DNA of 64,000 nt from Azospirillaceae bacterium (GCA_028283825.1 JAPWJW010000001.1:1984001-2048000), one strand, 5' to 3'; shown: positions 43,244 to 51,886, counted from the stretch's first letter. Notes: a model not told the origin generated them from the letters alone. Made by a program: numbers and translations.

Positions 43244-44050
43244 ATGAAATTGAACAGGATCGCGGTCGCGACGGCACTGGCGCTGGTCTTCACCACGCCG
43301 GTTCCGGTGATCGCCGCGCAGGCAAAGGAAGATCACCCCATGACAACCGTATCCGCCCCCAGCTGGGACGACATCCGCGCCGTTTCCCCGGCATTGGAGA
43401 AGTACACCAAGGGCATGCTGCTGGATGAGTTGTGGCACCGCCCGGGCCTGTCGCCGCGCGACCGCAGCATCGTCACCCTGGCGGTCCTGATCACGCGCGG
43501 CCAGACGGTGGAATTGCCCTATCACGTCAACCTGGCGCTGGATAACGGCGTCAAGCCGGCCGAGATTTCAGAGATCGTCACCCACCTGGCGTTCTATTCC
43601 GGCTGGGCCAATGCGACTGGGGCCATCGCGCCGATCAAGCAGGTCTTCGACCGCCGCGGCATCGGCGCCGACCAGTTGCCGCCCGCCTCGCCCCCACTGC
43701 TGCCCCTGGACCAGGCGGCAGAAGACAAGCGCGCGGCGATGGTGGAACAGAACGCGGGCCCGGTGTCGCCCGGCCTGGTCCATTTCACCGGTGAGGCGCT
43801 GTTCCGCGACCTGTGGCTGCGCCCCGGTTTGGCGCCCCGCGACCGCAGCCTGGTGACCATCAGTTCCCTGATCGCGTCCGCCCAAGTGGCGCAGATCACC
43901 TTCCACCTGAACAAGGCCATGGACAACGGCCTGACCAAGGCGGAAGCGCAGGAGGTGCTGACCCAACTGGCGTTCTACGCCGGCTGGCCCAACGTGTTCT
44001 CCGCCGTGCCGGTGGTGAAGGCGGTGTTCGAGGCGCGGGGCCAGCAATGA
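43244..44050 (+). CDS. Exported protein with two carboxymuconolactone decarboxylase (CMD) domains
   Basis: A 268-residue protein. A signal peptide (MKLNRIAVATALALVFTTPVPVIAAQA) precedes two tandem CMD-like helical domains at about residues 45-130 and 175-265, each with a block like LWHRPGLSPRDRSIVTLAVLITRGQTVELPYHVNLALDNGVKPAEISEIVTHLAFYSGW. Neither has the CxxC pair of AhpD, so a thiol peroxidase role is unlikely. Cytoplasmic relatives act on lactones of aromatic catabolism; export is unusual. The stop overlaps the ATG of the next cupin gene, so both exported proteins are coupled. Confidence 0.85.
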   Translation: MKLNRIAVATALALVFTTPVPVIAAQAKEDHPMTTVSAPSWDDIRAVSPALEKYTKGMLLDELWHRPGLSPRDRSIVTLAVLITRGQTVELPYHVNLALDNGVKPAEISEIVTHLAFYSGWANATGAIAPIKQVFDRRGIGADQLPPASPPLLPLDQAAEDKRAAMVEQNAGPVSPGLVHFTGEALFRDLWLRPGLAPRDRSLVTISSLIASAQVAQITFHLNKAMDNGLTKAEAQEVLTQLAFYAGWPNVFSAVPVVKAVFEARGQQ

Positions 44051-44511
44051 AAATGGTCGCCAGCGCGGCCTTGGCGCTCAGCCTGCTGTTCGCGGCGCCG
44101 GCATTCGCCGACAGCATCCAGATCACACCCAACGGAGCCCATCCTTCCCTGAAGGGCTCACCCCAGACCTTCACCGGGTCCGTGGTGGTGGACAGCCTGT
44201 TCAGCACGGCCGATCCGTCGCACGTCAGCGGCGGGCACGTGACCTTCGCCCCCGGCGCCCGGTCCGCCTGGCATACCCATCCGGCCGGCCAGATCCTTAT
44301 CGTCACGGCCGGGACCGGCTGGATCCAGGAATGGGGCGGCGAGAAGCGGGAGATCAAACCGGGGGACGTCATCTGGATCCCGCCGGGGGTGAAGCATTGG
44401 CACGGCGCCACCGCCACCAACGGCATGAGTCATATCGCCATCCAGGACACGGTGGACGGCCGCAATGTCGATTGGCTGGAACAGGTCAGCGACGCGCAGT
44501 ACGGCGGATGA
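44047..44511 (+). CDS. Exported cupin-domain protein
   Basis: A 154-residue cupin with a signal peptide (MKMVASAALALSLLFAAPAFA). Motif 1 is GARSAWHTHPAGQILIVTAGTGW and motif 2 is PGDVIWIPPGVKHWHGA, nearly the same as in the cytoplasmic paralog at 42035, including the C-terminal VDWLEQVSDAQY versus [12 protein letters not shown]. The start overlaps the upstream stop (ATGA). It should act in the periplasm together with the exported CMD protein. The catalysed reaction is unknown. Confidence 0.86.
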   Translation: MKMVASAALALSLLFAAPAFADSIQITPNGAHPSLKGSPQTFTGSVVVDSLFSTADPSHVSGGHVTFAPGARSAWHTHPAGQILIVTAGTGWIQEWGGEKREIKPGDVIWIPPGVKHWHGATATNGMSHIAIQDTVDGRNVDWLEQVSDAQYGG

Positions 44512-44573
44512 CGGGGCGGTGCCGTGGCCCCGGCTGACGCGAACCACCCACCAGCCCCCCCGGGAGACCCGTT

Positions 44574-44957
44574 ATGAAAGGTTGGAGACTTGTCATCATG
44601 GCCGCATCTCTGCTCACCCCGCTTGCCCAGCAACCGGCACTGGCGGCCGAAGGCCCCGTGGTCCGCATCGCGGAACTGGAAATCGATCCGGCGCAACTGG
44701 ATGCCTACAAGGTCGCCGTGAAGGAAGGGATAGAGACGGCCGTTCGGGTGGAGCCGGGCGTGCTCGCGATCTATTCCGTGGCGGTGGAGGGCCATCCCAC
44801 CAGCCTGCGCTTCTTAGAAATCTACGCCAGTGAAGCAGCGTATGAGGCGCACATCCAGTCGGCCCATTTCCAGAAATACTTCCAGGCGACGAAAAACATG
44901 ATCACCGCCCGGACACTGATCCGGACCGATCCGGTCATCCTGGAAGCCAAGCATTAG
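44574..44957 (+). CDS. Exported antibiotic-biosynthesis-monooxygenase (ABM) domain protein
   Basis: A 127-residue protein with a signal peptide (MKGWRLVIMAASLLTPLAQQPALAA) and a single ABM ferredoxin-like domain: VVRIAELEIDPAQLDAYKVAVKEGIETAVRVEPGVLAIYSVAVEGHPTSLRFLEIYASEAAYEAHIQSAHFQKYF. This is the pattern of putative quinol monooxygenases, which need no cofactor. It is the fifth gene of the cluster and the third with an export signal. The TAG stop is formed by the edge of a palindromic element at 44955-45005. Confidence 0.85.
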   Translation: MKGWRLVIMAASLLTPLAQQPALAAEGPVVRIAELEIDPAQLDAYKVAVKEGIETAVRVEPGVLAIYSVAVEGHPTSLRFLEIYASEAAYEAHIQSAHFQKYFQATKNMITARTLIRTDPVILEAKH

Positions 44958-45005
44958 AGCGGAACGCGATCAGGTGGAATCACCTGATCGTGTAAATCCG
45001 CTCTA
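44955..45005. repeat. Palindromic element A (TAGAGCGG...CCGCTCTA)
   Basis: Outer arms TAGAGCGG/CCGCTCTA (44955-44962, 44998-45005) and inner arms CGATCAGGTG/CACCTGATCG (44967-44976, 44981-44990) with loop GAAT. The first three bases are the TAG stop of the ABM gene. The CGATCAGGTG-GAAT-CACCTGATCG core resembles dispersed palindromes I recall from other alphaproteobacterial genomes. It may also act as a terminator. Confidence 0.75.
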
Positions 45006-45020
45006 TCATGAACAGCTTAC

Positions 45021-45056
45021 GAGCAAGATGCGATCATGCCTGATCGCATCTTGCTC
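45021..45056. repeat. Palindromic element B (16-bp perfect stem)
   Basis: GAGCAAGATGCGATCA pairs perfectly with TGATCGCATCTTGCTC around loop TGCC. On the minus strand the element starts TAGAGCAAG, and that TAG (45056-45058) is the stop codon of the TonB receptor. With element A it separates two convergent genes and probably ends both transcripts. Confidence 0.75.
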
Positions 45057-47488
45057 TAATACGTCATGCGCACCGAGAACAGCATGTTGCGCGGATCGCC
45101 GTAGTAGTTGTTGGACCCCGACCAGGTGACGGTCTGGTAATAGCGGCGGTCGGTGATGTTGTTGACCGTCAGCGACGCCTGCCAATGGTCGTCCAGCTTG
45201 TAGCCCACCTGGCCGGAGAAGACGGCGTAGCCGCCGGCCCGCACGCCGTCCGACCCCGTCAGGGAGGATGAGGCCAGGACGCCGCCCCCCACGTTGAACC
45301 GGTCCAAGGGGCCGCCGGTGAAGCGGTAGCTGCTCCACAGCTTGAAGTTATGGTGCGGCGTCACGGCGGCGTTGTAGGCCTGGCCCTGCTGGGTTGCATC
45401 CTTGGCGTACTGGGCGTCCAGATAGGTGTAGCCGGCCGTCAGGTCCCAGCCGGGCAGCGGGCTGCCGCTGACCTCGACCTCCGCCCCCTTGGTCTCCACC
45501 TCACCCGTCGCGATGTAGAAAAAGCTGCCGACGGGGTAGTTGTAGGCGCGGTGGTTGTCCTGCAGGTCGAACAGCGCGCCGGAGATGTTCAGCTTGCCAT
45601 CCATCAGGGCGGCCTTGGCCCCAACCTCATACTGCTCGCCACTGCGCGGTGGCAGGGACCCGCCGCTTGCGGTGGTGGAGGTCTGGGGCACGAACACGTC
45701 GGCATAACTGGCGTACAGCGACACCTCCGGCGTCAGGTCGTAGATCAGGCCGGCATAGGGGGTGGCCTTGTGGTCGGTGGCGCCGGGCGACTCCGTCATT
45801 GCCACGGCCGAGCCATAGTCGCCATTGCCCGAACTGGCGCGGTAATGGGTCAGGCGGCCGCCCAGCACGGCGGTCAGCGGGTCCAGCAGGCTAAGCCGCA
45901 CCTGGCCATAGACGCCATACTGTTCCGTGGCGGTGCGGTAATCGCCGGTCGGCACGTCGTGCGGGTCGGCGAACAGCGGCCCGAAGATGTCCACGCCGGA
46001 GAAGGAACTGCCGCCGTACTGGTCCTTGCTCTCGGTCTTGTCGTAGTTGGCACCGATCAGCAGCTGGTGGGTGCGGCCCAGCAGGTGGAAGGACCCGGTG
46101 GCGTTCACGTCGGCCGCCAGCCAGCTGTAATTCGTGCGGTCGATGGAGGTGCCGTAGTCGGCGGTGTTGGTGGCGGGATCGACACCGCTCTGCGTCGCGG
46201 CATAACGCACGACGCTGTTGGTGTCGCGATAGCGCAGGCTGCCCTGCACCTGCCAATCGCTGTCGAATTTGTGCGTGAGCTCGCCGAAGAATTCCTGGGT
46301 CGTCTGGTTGCCGCGCGTCCAGTCCGGATCGGCGTTGAACGACCGGGAAACGTCCAGCAATTGCCCGTCGGTGTAGCTGGGCAGGCCCTGGGAAATGCCC
46401 TGGCGGTTGTTCTGCTGCAATGTGGCGGACACGGACAGCAAGGTATCCGGCGTCAGGTCGGCATCGACGATGCCATAGGCCGTGCCGGCGCGGGCGTGCG
46501 AGCCCTGGTAAAAGAAGTCCTGGTCCTGGCCGGCAACGACGGCGCGGCCCCGGATGGTGCCGGACGCGTTCAAGGGGCCGGTGATGTCGGCGTCGCCATG
46601 GAAGTCGTTCCAGGAACCGGCGGCGAACCCGCCGGAAACCTGAAAGGTGTCCAGCGGGTGCTTGCGGGCGAAGTTGACCACGCCGCCCGGCTCACCCGAA
46701 CCCTGCAACAGGCCGGCCGAACCCTTCAGCACCTCGATCCGGTCATAGATCGCCAGGTCGAACTGCGGGTTGCCGGTGTCCAGCGAGGCGGTCGACGGCA
46801 CGCCGTCATACTCCGACGACAGGGCATAGCCCCGGGCATAGTATTGGGAGCCCAGATAGGGATTGCCGTTGGTGGCCACCGTGATGCCGGGCACGTAGCG
46901 CATGGCATCCTCAATGGTGAACAGGTTCTGGTCATCCAGCTGCTGCCGGGTCACCACCGACACCGACTGCGGGATCTCCCGCAAGGTCAGCGGCATCTTG
47001 CCGGCCACGGTGGCGGCATGCGCCGCGTAGTCGTGCGTGCCTTCCGAGCGGGCGGCGTCATTGCCGCCCGTGGTGGCGTCGGCGCTGCCTTCCACCTTCA
47101 AGGTGCCCAGCTGCAACGCGGTGTCGCCCGCCTTGGGCGCCGGCACGATCAGTACGGTGTTGGTCCCGGCCGGGCTATAGGTGAAACCGCTGCCGGCCAG
47201 CAGCCGGGCCAGGGCGTCCAGCGGGGCATAGCCGCCCGCGACCCCCGCCGTCCGCGCCGTGCGGATCAACGCCCCGTCCACCGTCACCTGCAAACCCGAC
47301 TGCGCCCCGAAGATCACCAGGGCCGGCGCCAGATCCTGCGCCGGGATGTCGAAACGGCGCTCCGCAGTGGTCTGCGCCAGGGCCATCGGCGCCACTGCCG
47401 GCACGCCCGCCGCCATCACCAGCCAGACCGCCGTCATCATGGCCCGCCGGCCCAACCCCATGCCCCTCATCATCCTATCCCCAATCAT
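45056..47488 (-). CDS. TonB-dependent siderophore receptor with STN signalling domain (FecA/FpvA-like)
   Basis: An 810-residue outer-membrane receptor. After the signal (ending APMALAQ) comes an STN domain (RRFDIPAQDLAPALVIFGAQSGLQVTVD...LLAGSGFTYSP, residues about 45-118), then the plug (LREIPQSVSVVTRQQLDDQNLFTIEDAMRYVPGITV, GEPGGVVNFARKHP) and a 22-strand barrel ending in FSVRMTY. The STN domain marks a transducer that signals to an anti-sigma factor; the FecR- and FecI-like genes lie directly upstream on the same strand. The ATG at 47488 is used, but ATGs at 47473 and 47470 after GGGGATAGG are also possible. It probably imports a ferric siderophore of the hydroxamate/FhuE type; the ligand is inference. 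Confidence 0.94.
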   Translation of the reverse strand: MIGDRMMRGMGLGRRAMMTAVWLVMAAGVPAVAPMALAQTTAERRFDIPAQDLAPALVIFGAQSGLQVTVDGALIRTARTAGVAGGYAPLDALARLLAGSGFTYSPAGTNTVLIVPAPKAGDTALQLGTLKVEGSADATTGGNDAARSEGTHDYAAHAATVAGKMPLTLREIPQSVSVVTRQQLDDQNLFTIEDAMRYVPGITVATNGNPYLGSQYYARGYALSSEYDGVPSTASLDTGNPQFDLAIYDRIEVLKGSAGLLQGSGEPGGVVNFARKHPLDTFQVSGGFAAGSWNDFHGDADITGPLNASGTIRGRAVVAGQDQDFFYQGSHARAGTAYGIVDADLTPDTLLSVSATLQQNNRQGISQGLPSYTDGQLLDVSRSFNADPDWTRGNQTTQEFFGELTHKFDSDWQVQGSLRYRDTNSVVRYAATQSGVDPATNTADYGTSIDRTNYSWLAADVNATGSFHLLGRTHQLLIGANYDKTESKDQYGGSSFSGVDIFGPLFADPHDVPTGDYRTATEQYGVYGQVRLSLLDPLTAVLGGRLTHYRASSGNGDYGSAVAMTESPGATDHKATPYAGLIYDLTPEVSLYASYADVFVPQTSTTASGGSLPPRSGEQYEVGAKAALMDGKLNISGALFDLQDNHRAYNYPVGSFFYIATGEVETKGAEVEVSGSPLPGWDLTAGYTYLDAQYAKDATQQGQAYNAAVTPHHNFKLWSSYRFTGGPLDRFNVGGGVLASSSLTGSDGVRAGGYAVFSGQVGYKLDDHWQASLTVNNITDRRYYQTVTWSGSNNYYGDPRNMLFSVRMTY

Positions 47489-47570
47489 CGTTCATCGACC
47501 TGGACGCGACTGTGTCTCAATCGCGGTTGGTCATTGACGAAACAGGGTCGGCGGATTTTCAAAAAAAGTT

Positions 47571-48515
47571 TCAGGCGGGGGAAATCACCAGCAGCCAGGG
47601 GGTGATGCGCCGCACCTCCGCCCCATGGGGCCGGACCAGGGCACGCACGGCGCCCTCTGGATCGGTCAGGTCGAAACTGCCGGTCACGCTCTGCCCGGCC
47701 AGGCGCTCGTCCGACAGCAGGATGAGGCCGCTGTAATAGGGCCGCAGGGCCGCCACCACCTCGGCCAGGGGACGGTCGATCACCGCCAGCGTACCACGGG
47801 TCCAGCCGCCCACCGTTTCGGGCGGGCGGCGCCCGTCGGCGACCGTGGCGCCGTCCATCGCCAGCCAGTCGCCGGCATGCAGCTCGCGCGCATCGGGGGC
47901 ACCGTCGTACCGGACGCTGACGGCCCCCTCCCGCACCGCCACGGCACCACCCTGCCCCTGGCGCACCACGTCGAAGGCCGTGCCAATGTCGGACGTGGTC
48001 ATGCCGCCGGCCACCACCTGGAACGGGCGGGCCGGATCGTGGGCCACGGCGAAATACCCCTCACCCGCCAACAGGGTGACACGGCGGCCGGTGGGCGAGA
48101 AGTCGATACGGATGGCGCTTTGCGGTGCCAGGGTGACGGTGCTGCCGTCGGCCAGGGCGATCACGCGACGCTCCCCCACCCCCGTCCGCTGATCGGCTGC
48201 CAGGTAGCGGACCAGCGTCGGCGCCAGCAGCGCCAGGACCAGGCAAGCGGCCACGGCGGCCCCCGCCGGCAAGGCCCAGCGCGACCGCTGCCGGACCGGT
48301 GGGAAGGGGGCGACCTGGCCGGTTCCGTGCCGGCCGATCAGTCCCGACACCCGGTTGGCGTGGTGCCAGGCGGCCTCATTCTCCGGCGCCTCGGTCCGCC
48401 ATTGATCGCACCGCGCGCGCAGGGTCGCGTCGGTCGGCGCCTCCGCCAGGCGGATCAGCCAGTCGACCGCCTGGTCCAGCGCGCGGTCGTCGGTGTCGGG
48501 CGGCGCTGCCGTCAT
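47571..48515 (-). CDS. FecR-family anti-sigma factor / sigma regulator
   Basis: A 314-residue inner-membrane regulator. The N-terminal cytoplasmic part has the DUF4880-like pattern (ALDQAVDWLIRLAEAPTDATLRARCDQWRTEAPENEAAWHHANRV), followed by one membrane helix (AAVAACLVLALLAPTLVRYL) and a periplasmic FecR domain (GERRVIALADGSTVTLAPQSAIRIDF...LLAGEGYFAVAHDPARPFQVVAGGMTTSDIGTAFDV). The ATG at 48515 follows GAGGGACCCCG, so it is preferred over the longer frame. It sits between the sigma factor and the TonB receptor genes and should pass the receptor's signal to the sigma factor. Confidence 0.94.
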   Translation of the reverse strand: MTAAPPDTDDRALDQAVDWLIRLAEAPTDATLRARCDQWRTEAPENEAAWHHANRVSGLIGRHGTGQVAPFPPVRQRSRWALPAGAAVAACLVLALLAPTLVRYLAADQRTGVGERRVIALADGSTVTLAPQSAIRIDFSPTGRRVTLLAGEGYFAVAHDPARPFQVVAGGMTTSDIGTAFDVVRQGQGGAVAVREGAVSVRYDGAPDARELHAGDWLAMDGATVADGRRPPETVGGWTRGTLAVIDRPLAEVVAALRPYYSGLILLSDERLAGQSVTGSFDLTDPEGAVRALVRPHGAEVRRITPWLLVISPA

Positions 48516-48613
48516 CGGGGTCCCTCTTGCGGCACGGGTGCGGCCCCGGCCTGGTCGGTCGCTACAGAGACGAAGACACCCGTCCCGATTTTCAGGGGAA
48601 TCGACATCGCCCG

Positions 48614-49126
48614 TCAGGTTCCGCGCGGAACGCGACGGGCGCAATGCTTCAGGCCGTCCGCCACCAGGCCATGCGCCAGCCCCACGGAGATGCCCAGCGC
48701 CGCCGCCACCTCCTTCAGGGTGCGCCCCTCCGCCCGGTGCAGGATCAGGGCGCGGCGGGTGCGTTCCGGCAACTCATCCAAGGCGGACAACAGCTGCCGC
48801 AGTTCGCCGCTGGCCTGGACGGCGTTCTCCGGCGAAGGCGCGTCGCTGGGCACCCTCTCGGCGATGGAAGCCAGGTCGTCGTCGCCCCAGGCGCGCTCCA
48901 GCCGCGCCCGGCGGCGACCGTCGATCGCCAGGTTGCGCACGATGCGGTAGAGGTAGTTCAGCGGCCGGTCCAACGCCCGCGCCGGTTCCGCCTGGTGCAA
49001 CCGCAGCCAGGCGTCCTGCACCACGTCCTCGGCCGAGGCCTGGTTGCCGGTGATGCCGCAGGCATAGGCCACCAGGGCGGCGCGGTGCGCCTCATACAGA
49101 TCCTGGGCCTTGCGGTCGCGTGCCAC
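48614..49126 (-). CDS. ECF sigma factor (FecI-like)
   Basis: A 170-residue sigma-70 of the extracytoplasmic-function class. Region 2 reads LYEAHRAALVAYACGITGNQASAEDVVQDAWLRLHQ and RPLNYLYRIVRNLAIDGRRR; region 4 reads LRQLLSALDELPERTRRALILHRAEGRTLKEVAAALGISVGLAHGLVADGLKHC. It should direct transcription of the siderophore receptor once FecR is triggered by the ligand-loaded receptor. A Fur-box-like sequence lies 25-39 bp upstream of its start codon, so iron repression of the whole unit is likely. The FecR gene follows after 98 bp. Confidence 0.94.
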   Translation of the reverse strand: MARDRKAQDLYEAHRAALVAYACGITGNQASAEDVVQDAWLRLHQAEPARALDRPLNYLYRIVRNLAIDGRRRARLERAWGDDDLASIAERVPSDAPSPENAVQASGELRQLLSALDELPERTRRALILHRAEGRTLKEVAAALGISVGLAHGLVADGLKHCARRVPRGT

Positions 49127-49150
49127 CCCGTCGCCCCCTTACCCCAGCAT

Positions 49151-49165
49151 ATTGCGAATCATTCA
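49151..49165. promoter_or_regulatory. Fur-box-like operator upstream of the ECF sigma gene
   Basis: ATTGCGAATCATTCA contains the inverted repeat GAAT-C-ATTC and the AATCATT half typical of Fur boxes. It lies 25-39 bp upstream of the sigma factor start codon. Context (iron-uptake sigma, anti-sigma and receptor) supports the call. Confidence 0.55.
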
Positions 49166-49225
49166 CAAACGCGCTTGTACCCGCCGTCGGCAATCGGGGC
49201 AAGGGCCGCCTTGCCGGCCCATATC

Positions 49226-49348
49226 AGCGGCATGCCCATGCCGCTGTAGGACGCTCCCCTCGTCCGCCGGAGCTTTCCGGGTAGCGTAGCGGACTGGAAA
49301 GCGAGGACAAGGCCAAGCGGCCGGATGGCCACGCCCGCCGCTTGAGGG
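49226..49348 (+). repeat. Structured intergenic repeat, copy 3
   Basis: It has hairpin AGCGGCAT/ATGCCGCT with loop GCCC, GTA plus stem GGACG/CGTCC, island GCCGGAG, stem GCTTTCC/GGAAAGC, island GAGGACAAGG, stem GGCC/GGCC with loop GGAT, and CGCCCGCCGCTTGAGGG. It ends 3 bp before the 3' end of the DUF885 gene on the other strand, and the terminal GTCA hairpin is absent. Confidence 0.85.
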
Positions 49349-49351
49349 AAA

Positions 49352-51070
49352 TCAACGAGACTGGCCAGCGATCCACCGGTCCATCTGGTCGTGCAGGATG
49401 GCCATGGGCATGGGGCCGTCGTCCAGCAGGGCGTCGTGGAAGGCGCGGATGTCGAAGCGGGCCCCCAGCGCCTGTTCCGCCCGGTGGCGTTCATCCAGGA
49501 AGCGCAGTTCGCCCACCTTGTAGGCCAGCGCCTGGGCCGGCCAGGCGATGTAGCGCTGAGTCTCGCCCACAACCACCCGTTCCGGCAGGGCGGTGTTCTC
49601 CCGCAGGCAGCGTTCCGCCTGGTCGGCACTCCAGCCCTTCCAGTGGATGCCCACGTCCATCATCAGGCGACAGGCCCGCCACATGTCGAAGGACAGGCGA
49701 CCGAAACGTTCATAGGCCGTGCGGTAGACGCCCATGTCCTCGCCCAACTGCTCGGCATAGAGCGCCCAGCCCTCGATGAAGGCCGTCGGTTCGTCCCGGC
49801 GGCGGAAGGCCGGCAGGTCGGTGTTCTCCTGGCTGAGCGCGATCTGCAGATGATGGCCGGGCACACCCTCATGCAGGATCCAGGACGGCAGGCCGAACAG
49901 CGGGTCGCCATAGGATTTGGAGCCGACCACCACCCGGCCGGGCACGCCCTTGGCCGGGTCGCCCAGATCATAGCCGCTGGACGACCCCTCCTGTTCCGGC
50001 GGCTTCTGGCGGATGGTCCAGGTCAAGCGCGGCAGCCGGCCGAACCACAGCGGCAGCAGGCCGTCGATGCGCTTGCCGATCTCACTGGCCTTCTCGACAT
50101 AGGTTTCCAGGTCGGGGGCGTAAAACTGCTTGTCGGTGCGCAGCTTCACCAGGAAATCCGCCATGGTGCCGGTGTAGCCGGTGGCCCGCATGGCCGCCTG
50201 CATCTCACCCTTGATGCGCGCCACCTCGCGCTCACCCAGGGCGTAGACGGCGTCGGGCGTCAGGTCGGTGGTGGTGGAGCGGCGCACGGCGTAGGCGTAA
50301 TAGTCGCGGCCGCCGGGCAGGCTGGCAGCGCCCAAGGCGGCGCGGGCGTGGGGCAGGTACTCCGTCTCGAAGAAGACCACCATCTGGCGCTGCGCCGGCT
50401 TCACCGCCTGTTCCACCGCCGCCAGCGCATCGGCGCGCAAGGCGGCCTGGCGGTCGGTCGGGATGGTGGCGGGCAGGACCTTCAGCGGCGATAGCAACGG
50501 GCTGGCATCCGCCGGCTGGTCGGCCGCCACCTTCAGGATGCCAAGTGCCGAGGCCGCGGTGGGCCGGGGCTGGACGAAACCGGTGGCGATGCCCCGGCGC
50601 ATGTTGTCCGTCTGCTGCGCATAATAGGCCGGCAGGGCGCGCAGCCGCGCGATCCAGGCCTGGGCGTCGGCCTCGGTCCGGATGACGGTGGTGGCGGCGG
50701 CATAGTTGGCGGTGTTGAAGAAGCCGTCGCCATTGTCGAAGGGAATGCGGTCCTCGTCAAACCGGGCGCCTTCCACCAGGATGCCCAGGCGCCAGCCCAG
50801 CAGGCGGCGGGTCAGCGCCTCCTCACCATCCGGTGCGGAGGCCGGCAGATGGTCCAGCCGGTCCTTCAGGGCGGCGTAGGCATGGGCGCGACGATCGGCG
50901 GCGGCCTTGCCCACGTCCGGCCAGCCGGGGCCGTTGTCCGCACTCGTCTCCCGGTCCACAGTGTCGTAGTCGGCGATAAGCTGATCGACGGCGGAGGGCG
51001 CCTGGGCCCGCGCTGGTGGGACGCCCAGGGCAAGCCCCAGAACGCAGAACGCGACCGCCGCACGGATCAT
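49352..51070 (-). CDS. DUF885-family exported protein, putative zinc metallopeptidase
   Basis: A 572-residue protein with a Sec signal (MIRAAVAFCVLGLALGVPPARAQ). The hallmark motif is LHEGVPGHHLQIALSQENTDLP, with H400, E401 and the H406-H407 pair as likely zinc and catalytic residues. C-terminal blocks ALYAEQLGEDMGVY, RACRLMMDVGIHWKGW and RYIAWPAQALAYKVG are typical of DUF885. The family is predicted to be peptidases of the periplasm, but substrates are not known. The ATG at 51070 just before the signal is chosen over the longer frame. A second family member is encoded at 57966-59816 with a different export signal. Confidence 0.88.
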   Translation of the reverse strand: MIRAAVAFCVLGLALGVPPARAQAPSAVDQLIADYDTVDRETSADNGPGWPDVGKAAADRRAHAYAALKDRLDHLPASAPDGEEALTRRLLGWRLGILVEGARFDEDRIPFDNGDGFFNTANYAAATTVIRTEADAQAWIARLRALPAYYAQQTDNMRRGIATGFVQPRPTAASALGILKVAADQPADASPLLSPLKVLPATIPTDRQAALRADALAAVEQAVKPAQRQMVVFFETEYLPHARAALGAASLPGGRDYYAYAVRRSTTTDLTPDAVYALGEREVARIKGEMQAAMRATGYTGTMADFLVKLRTDKQFYAPDLETYVEKASEIGKRIDGLLPLWFGRLPRLTWTIRQKPPEQEGSSSGYDLGDPAKGVPGRVVVGSKSYGDPLFGLPSWILHEGVPGHHLQIALSQENTDLPAFRRRDEPTAFIEGWALYAEQLGEDMGVYRTAYERFGRLSFDMWRACRLMMDVGIHWKGWSADQAERCLRENTALPERVVVGETQRYIAWPAQALAYKVGELRFLDERHRAEQALGARFDIRAFHDALLDDGPMPMAILHDQMDRWIAGQSR

Positions 51071-51327
51071 GTGAGCCCCCTGTTGTGTCAGCCTTATCTC
51101 CGAAGCCTGATGCTTTGGATATTGTATGTCAAATATCTTATCCAATTATCGGCGGCGCATTGCCCCGGGCCGGAGGGCGGCGCCCAACCGTATAAGAGGG
51201 GTACCAGGCAGCCACAGCCCTTCCACGCCGCCACCCCAGAGTCGCCACATTGGCGGCGCATCAGGGGCCATCGGGAAGCATGCCCCCCCTGGGGCGGCGT
51301 CCGATGGTTTCAGTCGAAGAGGAAAGA

Positions 51328-51843
51328 ATGCGTCGTCTGATCGTGTGTGGCCTGGTCATCCCCTGTTGCCTGCTGGCGGGTGCCGGCATGGCGGCCTCGT
51401 CCACCAGCAAACAGCCCCCCGCCAACCAGGAGGCCGGCGCCACCAGCACGCGCATTCCCGACGCCCGAGCGGAGGGGGAGGCCAACCGCCAGACGGTGCT
51501 GGATTTCTATGACGCCTTCTTCAACAAGCACGACCTGTCGGCCGCCGACCGCTACGTCGCCCAGGATTTCAAGGCGCACGATCCAGGCATGGCCGACGGC
51601 CGCCACGCCTTGCAGGACACCTACGCCGAAATTTTCCAACGGTCCCCCCAGGCCAAGGTGGAGGTGGTGCGCAGCGTGGCCCAGGGCGACCTGGTGATGC
51701 TGCACGTCCATAGCATTCCCACGCCCGGCGACCGGGGCGACGCGGTGGTGGACATCTTCCGTGTCGCCGACGGCAAGATCGTGGAACATTGGCGGGTCAG
51801 CCAGCCCGTGCCGGCCACCGCCAACGGCGACGACGTGTTCTAA
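51328..51843 (+). CDS. Exported SnoaL/NTF2-like protein
   Basis: A 171-residue protein with a signal peptide (MRRLIVCGLVIPCCLLAGAGMAAS) and a SnoaL-like domain: NRQTVLDFYDAFFNKHDLSAADRYVAQDFKAHDPGMADGRHALQDTYAEIFQRSPQAKVEVVRSVAQGDLVMLHVHS...AVVDIFRVADGKIVEHWRVSQPVP. The ATG at 51328 follows AAGAGGAAAG. Members are often annotated as predicted SnoaL-like aldol-condensation or ester-cyclase-like enzymes without known substrates. It is divergent from the DUF885 gene, with 257 bp between the starts, and is followed by a methyltransferase gene. Confidence 0.85.
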   Translation: MRRLIVCGLVIPCCLLAGAGMAASSTSKQPPANQEAGATSTRIPDARAEGEANRQTVLDFYDAFFNKHDLSAADRYVAQDFKAHDPGMADGRHALQDTYAEIFQRSPQAKVEVVRSVAQGDLVMLHVHSIPTPGDRGDAVVDIFRVADGKIVEHWRVSQPVPATANGDDVF

Positions 51844-51886
51844 CTCCCGTACACTTCCTCACGTCAGCAGGAGGAAGCGCCGCGCC

